Counted from the first letter of the stretch, positions 35,166 through 46,904 are shown. The stretch: 64,000 nucleotides of DNA from Gnetum montanum (GCA_015680685.1 MNCI01018107.1:36829-100828); one strand, 5' to 3'. Notes: generated by a model not told the origin, from the sequence alone. A program made the numbers and translations.

Positions 35166-36500
35166 GTTCCTGCTTATTCAAAAGGCGGTGAATTGTTCAT
35201 TTACCCTTTAGAAGCTTTTGATGATTGGAATGAAGAAGAAAGACATCATCCATTTGAAGATTTAATTAAGCTAGAAGAACCAAATCCTTTTCAAGTAGAA
35301 GATGAAGATTTGATCCATAAAATTCAACAGGGTTAGAAAGTTCCATTTGAAGAATACTCTATGAAGGTTGTGGATGAGTTTGCTCAGATGTCCCTAGATG
35401 CTGAAGAAGAACATGAGTTTCGCCAACAAATATTTTGACTGCAGCATATTGTTGCTGATGGAGAAGTCCAAGATCTCATGGACATAGAAGTTTATGATCC
35501 AAAGACGCATTGTGCATATATGATGCGAGGTCATTCCATAGAACTTCTTGAAAATGAAGATGAAATTTCTGAAGATCAGAAAGCTATTCTACCCTTGCTT
35601 GAAGTTTTATTGTAAAAAAGGTCATTTGTTAGTAGTGATGGTATCGGAGCATATATGATCCAGAGATGCATCATGCATATATGTGCATATTGGGTAAATA
35701 AATATAATTGTTAGTCCAAAATTTAATTATGAAATTGGAGCTAAGTTCATGGTTACCCTGTAGACAATAGAATCATAGGAGGAGCTACTATTCATGATGA
35801 CCTTGACCATGTTTGGGATTTAGCCAAAATTTGTCAATGCAAGGGTATCCTCAATGTGGATGCACTCTATTTTGTCCAACCAAATTTCTAGCTTACATTA
35901 AGTGATGAATATATTTCCTCTGCTTTTCTTCTTTGTATTGAGATCCATGGTGTATAGTGGCTTCCTGGTTTGGTGTATGCGGCTATTGGTGCTCAGGGAA
36001 CGTTTCAGCATACTAACACAATTTTGATGAATCATAAGCTCAAGTGGGGAGTCAAATTTCCTATTGGTAGTAAACATATTACAACATGTGGATGCATCAT
36101 TGATGCCAAAGGTTATGTCCATGGTTTACCAAGGATGCAGCCATATCTAAAAAATCAGGAGGTTTAGACTATTTCGAAGACTCACCATCGATGGAGAAAA
36201 TATTTGATATAGCAGTTTGTAAGATCTACTATAATTTCATTATAAGCCTTACCTCCTACCTTGCTTCTTGTCAAACATGGATCAAGTTCTACCACTACAA
36301 AGAAACCTTCATCGCCAAATGTTGAGACAAAAGGACACATGTTCATGTTACAGTCACATAAGACTGTACATGGAAGAAGATTGTTATTTGGAGGAAAATG
36401 GATGCCAAGAGGTTCTTATATGATAATTACAAATGAAGGTGTTGATCAACCTGATACTAGAGCTAATTGTAGATTTTTGTTGGAACATTCCATTGATTGA
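35166..36500 (+). pseudogene. Movement-protein-like region, broken
   Basis: An acidic coding stretch (35,166-35,620) is followed by 'GLVYAAIGAQGTFQH' and 'KLKWGVKFPIGSKHI' (35,960-36,080) and 'HGRRLLFGGKWMPRG' (36,375-36,420). The G-x-x-Y-A...G followed by beta-strand-like segments is compatible with a 30K-type movement protein of Caulimoviridae. The assignment rests mainly on position between the primer site and the capsid part. At least five stops interrupt it. The role would be widening plasmodesmata; this copy cannot do so. Confidence 0.35.
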
Positions 36501-37250
36501 AGCTAGAATCAAAGGGATGAAATCAGACAGTTAAATTATTTCATCAACTGCAAAAACTATTGCTTAAGAAATTGGAACTTGATGGAAGGTACAATTATCA
36601 ACATAGAAAGATTGATTGGTGATCTGGATGTAAAGGTTACAGCTCTGCAAGAACATCATGAACAAGTTGAAGCTGCTAAAAGGCAAGATAGGAAGATTCC
36701 TGTGTGGAAAGAAATTTTCACATTGGATAATTAGCTAGGGTTACCTCCAATGCATGAAGTCAAAAATTACCATGCTTAGAAGACTGAAGATTTGGTTGAA
36801 AAGATACAAAGGTTAAAAAATGAGAAATAGTTGAAGCAACCTCAACAACCATCATTAGCCACTGTAGCACAAGCTTTAGCCCCATCAGACCCACAACATG
36901 AGATTTTTGATGAATCTAGTTGTCAAACCAAATTCATGATGGCTCGAAGAGCGATGCTGAGACCACTATGGAACTAGTTTCCATAGCCACCTACCTTTAC
37001 TGCTTTCCAACAATGGCTAGCTACAATGGTGCCAATAATCAACATCGATTATCTATCCCCTAAAGATGTATTGCATGCATTAAGATTGTGGATAGACCAA
37101 CTTAGATTAGCAATGAATGTCTTGCATCTAGATGAAAGAACAACAATCATTGGAAGATTAACAAGATCTGTCACTAGTGGGAAAGTTCCACCTTGGACCA
37201 GCAAGAACAAATGATACAAGGAGGATTGCAAGGTCTCTTTGTTGCAATGT
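36501..37250 (+). pseudogene. Coiled-coil and capsid N-terminal region of the relic
   Basis: Heptad-like Leu/Glu/Lys stretches (36,590-36,720, 36,785-36,840) are followed by Gln/Pro-rich sequence (36,840-36,900) and then 'NIDYLSPKDVLHALRLWIDQ' and 'LRLAMNVLHLDERTTIIGRL' (37,045-37,160). It ends in a ~75-bp segment (37,255-37,330) that also occurs at 33,635-33,695 and splits the capsid region. Confidence 0.4.
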
Positions 37251-37330
37251 TAATAGAATTCACTATTGATTTATCTATAAATTTGAGCCTAAAATATAAA
37301 TTGATGTTGTCACAAAGGAAATTTCATAAT

Positions 37331-37870
37331 TTGGCATATTTTAAGTAATTCAGTGCCGAATATGCGAAAGAAGTGTATAGGTTAGCACTTCATAGGGATC
37401 CTATGATTGCTTACTTATATTTGGGTGCACTTCCAACTAAATTGGGTCACATGGTGTTATATAATTCAATAGAGAAGAAAATTGATTTATCGACAACTTA
37501 TTTCATTGACATTATGCATATGGCAAGACAAGAGTTGCAGCAAGCCTGTTATCATATCTCTATCACCAAGATCATGCCCTTTGCCAAAGTATGTGCACAT
37601 CTTGATGGAGTTGATGCGTTCGGACCAACACCCTCACCACCTTTTAAAAGTCATAAACGAGGTTTTCCACCAATAAGACAAAGGTTTAGACCATTTCAGT
37701 CTAGGCCTAGTCAAAGATAGAGAATGCCTCAGAGGTTTCCTACACGAAGAAGGATGTTTTTCAAAAGAAGAAAAGGTCTTGTCACAAAGAAGGCAATATA
37801 TTGTTATAATTGTAAGGAGATGGGACATTATTCCTATGAATGTCCTAAAGGTAAGAAGGATCTAAGATAA
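37331..37870 (+). pseudogene. Coat-protein-like region with CCHC zinc knuckle
   Basis: 37,373-37,720 reads 'YLYLGALPTKLGHMVLYN' and continues to a basic, Arg/Phe/Pro-rich segment. A knuckle of spacing CX2CX4HX4C, 'CYNCKEMGHYSYEC', follows at about 37,801-37,842. A capsid domain followed by a basic stretch and one CCHC is common to plant pararetrovirus coat proteins and retrotransposon gags. A frame change lies near 37,720. Confidence 0.55.
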
Positions 37871-38952
37871 AGGCTTTCTTTGATGAATATGAAGAATATT
37901 GGGAGTTTATCAATGATTGCAATGAAGAAGAAGAAACATCAAATGAGAAAAATTCGGAAGAATGCCCTTGGATGTTCATGGAAAAATCCATTGAAGATGT
38001 TGAAGAAAATTACATGAAAGGTGTTACGCCAAAAGAATATGAAGAATTGTTACAATTCATCAAGAATGAAGATATTAGCCATTTCCAAGAAGAAGAAAAG
38101 GAGGACAACATAGACATTGATGAATTATTTTCTAACCATGTTTCTATTTTTCAGGATAATGTAGCCAGTTGTTCCACTTGGCAATGCCACACTCCAGATT
38201 GAGACTTATCAAAAACTAAGTCTCAAAGATCTGAATTTGAAGATCTAGTTCCAAATCTAGTTCCATTTCTAGAAAAAGTAACAACTAAGGTATCAATGAA
38301 GTTTCTCATAATCCCTTATGAGAAAATATTTCTTGTGCAGAAAGAATTGTTTAGTACTAAGGCAATCGGAGCAACTCATCATCATCAAGATAATTTGTTT
38401 GAAGACCAAGCTCATCAAGTAAAGAAAATTCTCTTTACTACTAATGTCATCTTGATTCCTATCAAGATTGCTATGGATGGAGTAGCCAAATGGAAGAAGT
38501 ATACAACTTTCATTGACACGAGTGCTACACTAAATTTTTCCCACAAGGATGTNGCTTTCATTGACACGAGTGCTACACTAAATTTTTCCCACAAGGATGT
38601 CTTGACCACATGGGTTCAATCTAAGCCATTAAGGATTGATAACATGAATGGAGTGAGATATTTGACACACTTTGCCTTTGGTATGCCAATCCAGTTGAAT
38701 AATTATATCATTGAGACAACCAATTTTTTCCAAATTAGTGATAGCAAATTTGATGTCGAAATTAGGTCGCATTTCATGGACTCAATGGTGCCTTACACAA
38801 TTGGAACATATATGATTATCTGTTCTCCTAGTGAGCAAGGACAAAAGACTAGAATCTTAGTGGCAAGAATCCCTCCTACCCTTCATCAATGGAAACACAA
38901 TCAGGTTACGAATTTCTCTTCAAATCCATCTTTAGATGATATTCTTACGTAG
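37871..38952 (+). pseudogene. PR: Acidic linker and aspartic protease of the relic
   Basis: An acidic linker (37,900-38,160, Glu/Asp-rich) leads to the ORF at 38,296-38,952. The protease active-site strand reads 'FIDTSATLNFSHKD' (38,510-38,552). It appears twice because of the duplicated join at 38,553. Asp-Thr-Ser stands where Asp-Ser/Thr-Gly is usual, so Gly is replaced by Ser. The C-terminal 'YMIICSPSEQ' region is not recognisable. RT should follow but the frame stops at 38,950 and the ~830-bp block begins 130 bp later. Confidence 0.5.
38506..38600. other. 47-bp duplication around a single N: probable assembly join
   Basis: The sequence 'ctttcattgacacgagtgct' to 'cccacaaggatgt' is repeated exactly on both sides of an N at 38,553. 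An exact copy abutting an N is typical of a contig join whose overlap was not merged. Confidence 0.8.
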
Positions 38953-39078
38953 TATAAGATAGAAGATTTGGCTCAAAATAAGTATGTTCAAAGGCAGAAA
39001 ATAATGAAAGCTATTGGAAGTATAGCAATGGAGGCATTTGAAAGTGAAGTAAGAGAATTAGCAGTAGTAGTATGTAGA

Positions 39079-39905
39079 GCTAGAATATTCCATGCATTAC
39101 TAATAATAATGAGTGTAATTATGGGTTGAAGGTTCAAAGTGTTAATACAATCCCTATACTAGCTCAGAAAAAAATTAAGGAACAAATGTGTACATAAAAA
39201 CATGACTACACACTAGTTAGTAAATCAAAATCCATCTAATGTCTAAGTAGTGTAAGTGCGAAGTTATCTAAAATATGCATGAAAAAATTCAGCCCACTTA
39301 TTAGCTATTGTCCTAAGAAAATGAATCAAACTATAAACTTACAAAGGAATATCTGATATCCTAATCATACACTAGAAAAACATAATGAACAAGGAGATCC
39401 AAAAACTAAAAGAATAACATAAAAAAGAAAATATATTTTCACCCTCTCAAATAGAAATACCTTCTAATCTAGCTAGATATGTATCTCCAACTAATCAAAA
39501 CCTAATTATCATCTATATTAAATGGGCTAATAAGTAGAAACATAAATCACGAAGAATGATGAACAAGAAACCTATAATATATGATCTAGGAAATGTGCAT
39601 TTCATTTCCATATGCTCTCCCATGATTTGAGTCATTGGGGGAGATGCCCATCTTGAATAAAGAATTGGTAAGTGCATTTTCACTTTTTCTATTACCATTT
39701 TTTAATCATTTTTCTATTTCTTCAAAATTTTCCAATTCTTAATACATTTTTCATTTCTTGGTATTTCTTTTTTTTTTCTTCAAAATTTTTTCTTTTGTTG
39801 AGTCATTTACTTTATGTTTTTGCAAATATTTAGTATGTTTTTATTAATAATATTACTAGTCTTAATGTAGAAATCAACACCATGTGTTGGGTTTTTGTCC
39901 TATGC
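39079..39905 (+). repeat. ~830-bp direct repeat, right copy
   Basis: Right counterpart of 32,205-33,040. It stops matching after 'gggtttttgtcct' and continues into unrelated AT-rich sequence, whereas the left copy continues into the leader-like blocks. Confidence 0.9.
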
Positions 39906-41469
39906 TATCAAGAGGATTGGGTAAATAATTGTGTAAATTAGTAAGGCCACATCATCCATCCCTCTAGTTTTTATAAATAAAATTTATTTATCATGAAGTA
40001 TGGTTCTTCTCACATGAAACTAAAATTAATCCATGATTGATGTGCCATGACAAAAATGGGAAGGAACAAGGAGGAATGAAAAATGAAGTGACATCATGGA
40101 GACTTCCTAATTCTTTATACTTCTTCATGGGTCATACTAGTCCATGTATTTATATCATAACTCATGTTTTAATTTTGATGAAAGCATGTTCTTGAATAAG
40201 TGTTACCTTCACATGTTACCTATGCCTAAAGATAGTCCTTTGGTAAGGAAAGTAAATTTACCAATTAATTAATTTACAATAGAAAATTGAAATTTAGGGT
40301 ATCATTGGAAAGACATGTTATCCATGACTAAAGATAGGCCTACTTCTAGTAATCCCATACTTGAAGGTACTCCTCTGGTGGGATTAGCATTGGCTATGAG
40401 GTTGGAAAGACATGTTACTCATACCTAAAGGTGCCCCTCTAACAAATGATCAAGTTTCCTTAAATTTTAATGTTTAAGTAATTAATTAACCAAAATTGCT
40501 TCATTATTTCTATTGTTGAGTAGTGGTGTTTTCATATGGTTGTGGTGGTCTTATGGTGATAAGTATGGGATTAGATAATGTGATTTCATTGGTAAAGATA
40601 TGGACTTGGTTTGAAACCTAGATGGATAGGTATGATGGTCATTTTAACCAAAATTAACATAAAAACATATTGTGGACATGATAAGGTACCTTATGTCCTA
40701 ATCTCTACAATCCATTCTCCTCTCATTATTCACTTCTTGGTTGCATATGATTATGTACCTAATGGCTTTTGTATAGTATAATGTAGGATCATAACCAGGG
40801 TGGATATGTGTTATTTGGAATACGGATCCTAAGCACATGAGAATTTCATTTTGTAGCACTTTCAGTTAAGTAGAAAAATCTATTATAATGATCATCTATT
40901 TGGTTATGATTTGTGGTCAATGCACATTTGAAATCAATTTTGAATTTATATCCAAATTTAGATGAATTGAATTTAGATATGTAAATTTATGTAATTTGAA
41001 GTGGATATGAGATTCTACTATTCTATAAATATTTCATTATAAAATTCATCTTGTGACCTACTTTTCCAATGTATCCTTTCTACTAAATTTTATGGTTAAA
41101 TTTAACTAGGATTTTTGGTTTTTATTTTAAAATTTTTTGGAAGTAATTCCTTGCCTAATAATTGACATGTAGAAGGGAAATATTTTTGTCATATTAGTGC
41201 AAATGTTGAGGCCTTTTACAATAGCTATATAGTCATTGCAACTTCCATTGTGACCCACATTAAGGATTGCAATGTATGTCACAATGCTTTATATGGACAA
41301 TACAAAAATTCCAACATGGGGAATAATGAAGAAAATGGATGCTTTAATTGTTAGTATTATGTGTACAAAGTTTTGATGTTGAAAGCAAAGTTTGAACCTA
41401 TCAATTTAAGGATAGAAAAATAGGAATTATCAAATAGAGTTTGTTAGAGCTTAATTTCACTTTGAGATT
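39906..41469. other. AT-rich sequence, no gene seen
   Basis: No conserved coding signal. Weak repeats such as 'tacctatgcctaaagata' and 'tactcatacctaaaggt' occur at 40,220-40,440. Confidence 0.4.
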
Positions 41470-41725
41470 TTTTATTAATTAACTATTTGACATTTAATTA
41501 AAGTTCGAGCTTATCAACTATTTGACTTTTTATGATAAATAGGACTCATCTACAATTTTACATTTTATGAGACTTACGACTCATTAACTATTTAACATTT
41601 ATTAAGACTTAGGTTTCATCAACTATTTAACATTTTATGAGACTTAGGGATCATTAACTATTTGAAATTATGTGAGAGTTAGGGCTCATTAATTTTTTGA
41701 CATTATATGAGGCTTTTGATGCATC
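41470..41725. repeat. 35-bp tandem array, seven copies
   Basis: The word 'aactatttaaca' or variants recurs at 41,481, 41,516, 41,551, 41,586, 41,621, 41,656 and 41,691. The period is an exact 35, and the consensus is like 'cattaactatttaacatttt' plus 'atgagacttaggact'. Confidence 0.85.
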
Positions 41726-44428
41726 TAGCTTAGCAATATAGAAGACCTAGGACTCCTCAATATGTGATAACTTATTATGTGATTTGGTAGATTCTTGACC
41801 ACTCTAGGTTTGGGTAATGTATTTTTGATTTCTAATATTTTCTATTTGAGTTAGGTAGATTGGCAATTTAGTTGTCAACTTAATGTTATGTTTTTGGTTC
41901 AATGAAGCTAGTATGAAGGGAATGGCTAGTTGATTTTCAAAAAACCATAAGACGTTAGTGGATCCTTTATTTTTAATAGTAAATTTTATGTCTTATAATC
42001 CTTTAAATACTATTATATGGAGGAGTCAAGACATAACACTTAGACTCAATCCTTGATAACAATAGAAATAAAGATAGTTTCATTTGGCCTTGGTATTAGA
42101 TTTAAGAAATATTAATCAAGCCTTGCATGTACATTTGGTTTGGTTTTGGCTTTGGATGAATGTTTNTGTATTTGCTAGTTCTAGTGCATAATGCTTCATC
42201 ATTTTCAAAAGAAGACAAAGATTCAAACATAAAATTTTCTTGGTTTTCTTACTTTGTCAAAGTCAAATATATTTTTTAAAATTCATGAATTGATGGCATA
42301 TGTAATATTTTTAGTGCCAATTCATCATTATTTACTTTTATTATCTTATGTCTTTCTATGTGAAATGAATCCTCATATCTCCTTAGAATTGTTCAAAACA
42401 TTCCCTTTAAATTTCAAAGCCATTCATGACTATAATGATCAATTTTTATGTCATAAAGCATTGGTTACAAATTTTCTCTAATTTTTTTTTTGTTCTTATA
42501 GTTGTTTAAATTCCATAAAGCCCTTATCTTTCTTCATCAATAATCCTTTGTTACCAAACTAAGTTTATAGTATTAGTTCATCAATTCAATTTAACATTCG
42601 CATCATCAATTATCATCATTGTTGTCTATTCCAATAGATTTCATCTTTGTATCACAATGAAAATCAAAATTCCTTAATTAATTTCTATTAAAATTCACTA
42701 TTAATTTGTTTGTGTTATCACCTTAGTATCATATACATCTCCAAGCGACATTAATCATCCAATATACATTCAAGTCCAAGTTTAAAATCTTCTAGAATAA
42801 GGATTTTATATACACCATGATCTCACCACAACTCTTGGTATCTAAGTCTATAATATCATGATTCATGGTTAATTTGTGATCTACCCAGTTTTCAACTTAT
42901 GAGTAAGGCACCACTCATGGTTAATATTTTCATAATTTTCCACCAACCATGAATTTAACTTGACATGACTGATAGCTGTAAGGCATAACTCATGGTCAAT
43001 TCCAAAAATAAGGTAACTTAACCATTACTATTTTATCCATTGTGGCCTAAGATTATGGGATGGAAAATCATAAGAGATTTGATATGTTTGAGATTAAGAT
43101 CTAGAACTTCCTATTCACTTGCTGGTTTTGCTCTCTTGGAATCATTTTAAGCTCTATTGCATTACTATGGAGATAAGGCATCTATAGAGCTGAAAGAGGA
43201 AGTGGAGATCATTAAGAAAATCTAGAGAATTAAAGCCTGTTGATACTTAACCACTAACTAAGTGAGAAATGACTAAATGAAAGTATAGCTCTTTGGCTAA
43301 TTTAGTATAGAAAAGGAAATAATGGAATGAAGCAAGGTGGTAAAAGAAGAATGAGCACCCATGACAATAACCAATAAGAGAAGAAAAAATAAGAAAGCCA
43401 AAAAGAGCCTAACAAAAATCTATAAGATCTCAAGGAAGATCAACATCACTAGGAAGCAAAAGGAAGAAGATTTCCTCTTCTTCTCTTATTCCCATTATTT
43501 CCCCTCTATCTTTTCTATTGTACACTTCTTTATTTTATTATTCTCCAAATCTATGTATGGCTCTCTCAAACTAGCTTGAGTAAGAGGCCATCAAGGTGAA
43601 GCTTTGTAAAAGGTTGAGAAAGCTTTTACTAGAAGTCTAATTAAAGAAAGACCAATAAAAGAAGTGAGGGATTGTCCAATTGGTAAAGAGGCAATCATTA
43701 TCAATTTTAAATTGCTGGAGGATTAAATAGAACAATTAGCTCAAGTCATTTAAGCCTATTACAAGTATCTAGAGGAAGAAGGAAGGAAGCAACCTTCTAA
43801 TAGTTGAGTAAGTGGGTAGATTGAAGATTGATCAGCTAAGTCCTCTTTATTCTTTTTTTTTCCTATGTTCCATATTTTCTCTATATTGGTTATCCTATTT
43901 GAATCTGCTGAGGTTCTTTTAGTTTTCTATTAGTTTTCTATTAGTTTCTTATTTCCTTTAATACAAAAATTTCTCATTTTAATATTTTCTCTGTCTAGTA
44001 TTCTGAAAATTATATATAAGTATTACTAGTCATTTCACACATAGCGCCGAAACATATTCAAAGGCCAGCCATGCTTTTATACAAGGTGCCTCACCCAAAC
44101 AACTTTGTTAAATTGAGCTATTAAGATGTTATGCGTAAACGTTAAACCACCCACCCGCATGAACATAATTTCGGCATCAACCATCTCATGCAAGAGAAAG
44201 TGTTGCTGATATAGTATATAGCATATTTTATCAGGATTTAAGAGAGTAATAGAACTAAGATAAATTTCATCCCAATAGGCTATATGCTATGATATGCAGG
44301 CATCTGGCAAAAATCGGTGAAACTTAGTTGATCCAAAAATGGGTGAAATTTAACTGATCCAATAACTGTAAAGTTCTTAATGTATATACCTACTTAATTT
44401 CATAAATAGAAAAACTGCAAAAACTTAC
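41726..44428. other. AT-rich sequence, no gene seen
   Basis: Several short open stretches (42,254-42,481, 43,361-43,579) have no domain. An N sits at 42,166. The missing C-terminal exon of the monooxygenase was looked for on the minus strand at 44,000-44,428 and was not recognised. Confidence 0.4.
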
Positions 44429-44748
44429 TTAATGTATTCTGCCAATGCTTTATCTATGTCATTCAATCCCCTTCCCGACTGCGAAAGACAATTAGCCAAG
44501 GCTGCTGCATCTAAAATGGCCATGTTTGTGCTCCTTGCACAGTGAGGTGACGTAGGATGAGCTGCATCACCTACTAACGCAACCCGCCCAAGAACCATAT
44601 GCTGCAAAGGATCTCTGTCATACAAGACATTAACAAATGGCTCTGCAGTTGCATTCACTAGAGTAGCTAACTCAGGCATCCACGTCTCACTTGCATCTTT
44701 GTGCATCTTCTTTATTTGTTGTTCTTCCAGTTTCATGGTCAAAGTGCC
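44429..44748 (-). CDS. Monooxygenase exon with GDAAHP motif
   Basis: It runs from acceptor ctggcag to donor GTAAGT and codes about 106 residues without a stop: 'MKLEEQQIKKMHKDASETWM', 'PFVNVLYDRDPLQHMVLGRV', 'ALVGDAAHPTSPH', 'STNMAILDAAALANCL', 'IDKALAEYI'. The Asp of GDAAHP binds the FAD ribityl chain in this fold. It is the best kept part of the gene. Confidence 0.8.
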
Positions 44749-45203
44749 CTGCCAGACACCCAAAGTCACTGAATCAGTTTTTTTAAAACTTTCATATTTC
44801 TAATTTGCCTATTAAAGCACACCCTAAACACATCCTGATATTCTTATAAACTCTAAATACATTATAATATACACTCGTAAATGTAAAGAAGCATAGTTGT
44901 AAGGAAGCATAGTTGACTGGTTAATGCCTGTAGGCTGTGTTTATTGAGAAATTGTGTTGAAATATTGTTCCAAAATTAGATATCAAAGATGGGAATAAAT
45001 CATGATCTAAGTCAAATTAAAATTGCAAAATTAAGAAAAGAAAACCTATCTCCACTTATATTTATGGTTACATCTTTTTCAAATTTTCTCATAATAAAGT
45101 TTAGTTACAATCTTTACCATCTAAATTCAAAAATAAAGTTTAAATCTTTCAAGGAAGAGTGAGCAACAAACAAGTATTAAGCTTCAAATTTTTTTAACAA
45201 AAT

Positions 45204-45419
45204 TACAATATATAAACACGATTGTATAACCGATCCAAATTTGAATCGACTTTCTAGGCAACATGATCGCATATTTCCAAGATACCATGTTGAACCAGGG
45301 GTGCCTCCCACACAATATATAAACACGATTGTATAACCGATCCAAATTTGAATCGACTTTCTAGGCAACATGATCGCATATTTCCAAGATACCATGTTGA
45401 ACCAGGGGTGCCTCCCACC
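45204..45419. repeat. 108-bp tandem duplication in the intron
   Basis: Two essentially identical adjacent copies begin 'acaatatataaacacgattg' at 45,204 and 45,312. They lie in the intron between the second and third recognised exons. The near identity suggests a recent event. Confidence 0.95.
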
Positions 45420-45873
45420 TGGATCACATTCCCCTCTAGCTTAAGTAGGGAGGAGGCAAAAAACCATCGCTTAACGGACAGCAGCCAAAAAATTATAGTG
45501 AAATCATTAACATTTACATTAGTGGGAACCCTATGCCATTACGACTTGGACTGCAAACATACTATCGTCTCAAATTATTAACTTTAAATAGTAATTGGAA
45601 CCCACGGAAAAACTAGGCCTTGGATTGGACATATACTGTCGTCTCAAATCATAGTCTCAAATCATAGTCTTAGTGTTAGCGTATTAGCGGAAACATACGT
45701 AGGAATTACGCTTTGCACTATACATACTTTCATTGCATAACAGAGAACATAACAGCCTACAAACTGTATAATCTATTCAGTTGACCAATGCTTACCTAAC
45801 GCAAAAGAATTATTGGGTTGAACAGCATCACTATTCAAGTGGGTTAGTGATAACATAACGACGATGATAAATG

Positions 45874-46070
45874 ATTTCAAATTCAAGACCAATCAACTGG
45901 TTTCAACATTTTGGGGTGAGTACTTTCAAATTCAAGACCAATCAACTGGTTTCAACATTTTGGGGTGAGTACTTTCAAATTCAAGACCAATCAACTGGTT
46001 TCAACATTTTGGGGTGAGTACTTTCAAATTCAAGACCAATCAACTGGTTTCAACATTTTGGGGTGAGTAC
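45874..46070. repeat. 49-bp tandem array at the splice donor, four copies
   Basis: Unit 'tttcaaattcaagaccaatc' plus 'aactggtttcaacattttggggtgagtac' repeats with exact 49-bp spacing (CAACTGG at 45,894, 45,943, 45,992, 46,041). The copy next to the exon includes the natural donor GTACTC (minus), so each further copy carries AAA|GTACTC as a donor look-alike. Confidence 0.95.
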
Positions 46071-46279
46071 CTTCAGCAGAGGTTCAGGTTGAGTCTGGTA
46101 CCAGAGCCAGTTGATTCTACTGCCCTCCATTTCAAAAAAAAAAGAAATGAGTGCCTTCACTAATTTCAAAGTATACACATTTTCCAAGCTTTGGGTACAG
46201 AGCCCGAAGTGGACCAACGATCTCTGCAGATCTATCACCGTATTTATAAACACCTCTCCAAGCACAGTACCCCAGGTAC
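46071..46279 (-). pseudogene. Monooxygenase exon, YCAWRGV to NWLWY, frameshifted at A10
   Basis: It starts after acceptor TTGCCGCAG with 'YLGYCAWRGVYKYGDRS', continues 'LYPKLGKCVYFEISEGTHF', then shifts frame at the homopolymer and resumes as 'EMEGSRINWLWYQTQPEPLL', ending at donor AAG|GTACTC. The donor is immediately followed by a 49-bp tandem array. Confidence 0.75.
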
Positions 46280-46635
46280 CTGCGGCAAGCCATTTTCAGA
46301 CTTAAAACCAAAGAAAGGTCATCCAAATTTCTAGCTGATGAAGAAGCTTCTGCTCCTGTGACAACAGTAAAAGTAATTTCCGTTTTAATTACCAGAGCAA
46401 TTAATTTTATTAATACATGAAATTGTTACGCTTTTTTTAGACGTTCTTTCAAACTATTAAAATCGAGTGGAATTCAACCAGTGACATCAGTGAGGCGTAA
46501 ACGCAAATAACAGTCCTTCCGTTAGCTCATCAACTCGTTTTCTTCCTAGATATAACTGGTTTACCAAATATCCAAAAAAAATTCTTACCTCCTTCGAGCC
46601 TCAGGAAACAGAAAACTACATAGAAAACTACATAC

Positions 46636-46904
46636 AGTAGAGTTGCCGCCGTCGGCACCAACAAGCAGATCACAATCACTGATAAACTCTTCTTGTGTGG
46701 ACATAGCTCGCACATAGCCCCAGAGCCATCATCTTTGTTGCAGAAGGAAACTAGCTCATGACCCCATCTAACAATGTTCTTGCCACGTAGATTCCCATGT
46801 AACAGGTTATGAAGATCAGTCCAGTGGGTTGCTCTGTGTAGACCCTCTTCATCAGTAGCCAATACCCTGTAAGTTCTCTTTCGAATATCTGAAACCCTTT
46901 GCTG
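46636..46904 (-). pseudogene. Monooxygenase exon, HWTDLH to GADGG, frameshifted
   Basis: 'RVLATDEEGLHRATHWTDLH' and 'NIVRWGHELVSFCNKDDG' are in one frame, and 'STQEEFISDCDLLVGADGGN' is in another. The switch lies near 46,700. The DG of GADGG is the family's central motif that contacts FAD and NAD(P)H. The donor is act|GTATGT. Confidence 0.75.

Larger units (their letters stand above)
34573..39060 (+). mobile_element. Endogenous Caulimoviridae-like (pararetrovirus) relic
   Basis: The order is a perfect tRNA-iMet primer site, a long reading frame beginning at that site, a movement-protein-like part, a coiled-coil part, a coat-protein-like part with CCHC knuckle, and an aspartic protease. This is the 5' to 3' order of one-ORF plant pararetroviruses found as old insertions in seed plants, including gymnosperms. 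Reverse transcriptase and RNase H, expected next, are not found before the right ~830-bp block. The frame is broken by many stops, at least one internal insertion (37,255-37,330) and an assembly join at 38,553. A Ty3 element with an unusual gag region is the alternative, but the long region before the capsid part argues against it. Confidence 0.5.
44429..46904 (-). pseudogene. FAD-dependent monooxygenase gene (Arabidopsis At5g11330-like), incomplete and frameshifted
   Basis: Plant flavoprotein monooxygenase of the salicylate-hydroxylase-like fold; substrate unknown. Three exons read on the minus strand: 46,904-46,636, 46,279-46,071 and 44,748-44,429. Order and content match the family: 'HWTDLHNLL', 'DCDLLVGADGGNST', 'YLGYCAWRGV', 'RINWLWYQTQPEP', 'MVLGRVALVGDAAHPTSPH'. 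GDAAHP is the FAD-contacting motif. All three have GT-AG borders. Two frameshifts exist: one near 46,700 in the first exon and one at an A10 homopolymer (46,134-46,143) in the second. No clear N-terminal GxGxxG exon and no C-terminal exon were found. Either a decaying pseudogene or sequencing errors at homopolymers; the second break could be an error, the first less easily. Confidence 0.75.

Noticed and set aside
41470-41725. CRISPR-like regular repeat spacing
   Set aside because: Units are contiguous and diverged, without unique spacers, in a plant nuclear context. It is a tandem repeat.
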